5,246 bases of DNA from Holophagales bacterium. GTDB lineage: Bacteria > Acidobacteriota > Holophagae > Holophagales > Holophagaceae. Every line of letters starts with the position of its first letter. Within the stretch, counting starts at the first letter, position 1. Where the stretch lies: assembly GCA_031281385.1 (NCBI GenBank), contig JAITFL010000136.1, positions 1 to 5,246 on the forward strand. The letters run 5' to 3'. Of the stretch, positions 4,827 through 5,246 are shown in pieces. The position numbers were made by a program, and so were the translations under genes. Below the pieces are notes generated by a model. That model was not told the origin of the DNA, ran no database searches, and saw only the letters and a program-made list of their open reading frames with translations.

Positions 4827-5246
4827 TTACTTTCTGAGGTCGAGTGTCCGCTTCAACACCAGTAGCGTAACTTCCTTAGACCTGAGAAAACGGTTCGGCG
4901 GCCCCCAAAAGCCAGTGCCCGCGCTGGTGTACATCCATATTTTCTTATACCGCTTTAGTCCGTACGGAAAATCGTGGAACAGTGGGATGATGGCGCTCCA
5001 AGGAAAGTATTGGCCCGCATGTGTGTGCCCAGATAGTTGCATGGTTATGCCGGCTCTGTCGGCTTCAAAAAAGCCAGTTGGCTTGTGGTTCAGCAGCACT
5101 ATCGGAGTTCCCTTTGGAATGTCCGAAAGCGCCTTGGTCAGATTCGGCTTGGGGCCAGCGTCATTCATGCTTCGGGCCGTTGAATCGGGAACTCCGGCGA
5201 CGGCCAACTTTGCATCATCGCGCTGGATGAACACGTTGTCGTTCAT
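4827..5246 (-). CDS. Metallophosphoesterase of the YaeI/YkuE type, C-terminal part (cut by right edge)
   Basis: A calcineurin-like two-metal phosphoesterase; relatives hydrolyse phosphodiester or pyrophosphate bonds, several at the membrane on lipid substrates, but the substrate here cannot be told. The visible 139 residues hold the C-terminal half of the catalytic domain: VLLNHKP at 50-56 with a metal-binding His54, LSGHTHAGQ at 71-79 with His74 and His76, then YTSAGTGFWGPPNRF at 106-120, the usual strand and loop closing the fold. The N-terminal metal motifs (D-x-H, GD-x-x-D, GNHE) must lie beyond the right edge. The Met at the edge (5244-5246) is most likely internal, because the text after it matches the middle of family members, with VAGVPDST (16-23) standing where they have a G-V-D-D segment. 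Convergent with yicC; no terminator is evident after its stop. Confidence 0.88.
   Translation of the reverse strand: MNDNVFIQRDDAKLAVAGVPDSTARSMNDAGPKPNLTKALSDIPKGTPIVLLNHKPTGFFEADRAGITMQLSGHTHAGQYFPWSAIIPLFHDFPYGLKRYKKIWMYTSAGTGFWGPPNRFLRSKEVTLLVLKRTLDLRK

Overview
The window comes from a bacterial chromosome of roughly balanced GC content. It carries housekeeping and signalling genes, with no phage, plasmid, transposase, tRNA, rRNA or CRISPR sequence that I can recognise. The mix (short SerA and SerC with a DUF1015 protein, a response regulator with a DUF4388/PATAN output domain, YicC, a YaeI/YkuE-type phosphoesterase) suggests a Gram-negative environmental lineage, perhaps deltaproteobacteria-like. 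The phylum cannot be fixed from these genes alone.

Layout: positions 1-2383 hold a compact minus-strand operon read right to left: DUF1015 protein, then serA (phosphoglycerate dehydrogenase), then serC (phosphoserine aminotransferase, cut by the left edge). The gaps are 33 and 36 bases and each gene has its own Shine-Dalgarno. SerA and SerC catalyse the first two steps of the phosphorylated serine pathway. The DUF1015 protein has no established role here, but its place as first gene ties it to serine metabolism. A -10 box and a small perfect hairpin precede it. Next, at 2499-3224 on the same strand, is a two-domain response regulator (REC plus DUF4388/PATAN).

A 324-base divergent gap (3225-3548) separates the regulator from yicC (plus strand, 3549-4424). 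It holds an interrupted palindrome, a good sigma70-like promoter for yicC and a leader hairpin that could cover the yicC ribosome binding site. After yicC comes a 402-base gap (4425-4826) without a credible gene, then the 3' part of a minus-strand metallophosphoesterase that runs off the right edge, convergent with yicC.

The least ordinary part is that 402-base gap. Its core, about 4590-4750, is very poor in A on the plus strand and contains several strong stem-loops enclosed by a long-range 7-bp pairing. One frame also reads like the spacing pattern of a diversity-generating-retroelement variable region, though imperfectly and with no reverse transcriptase or target gene in view. It may be a structured RNA, a dispersed repeat, or a decayed element; the sequence alone does not decide.
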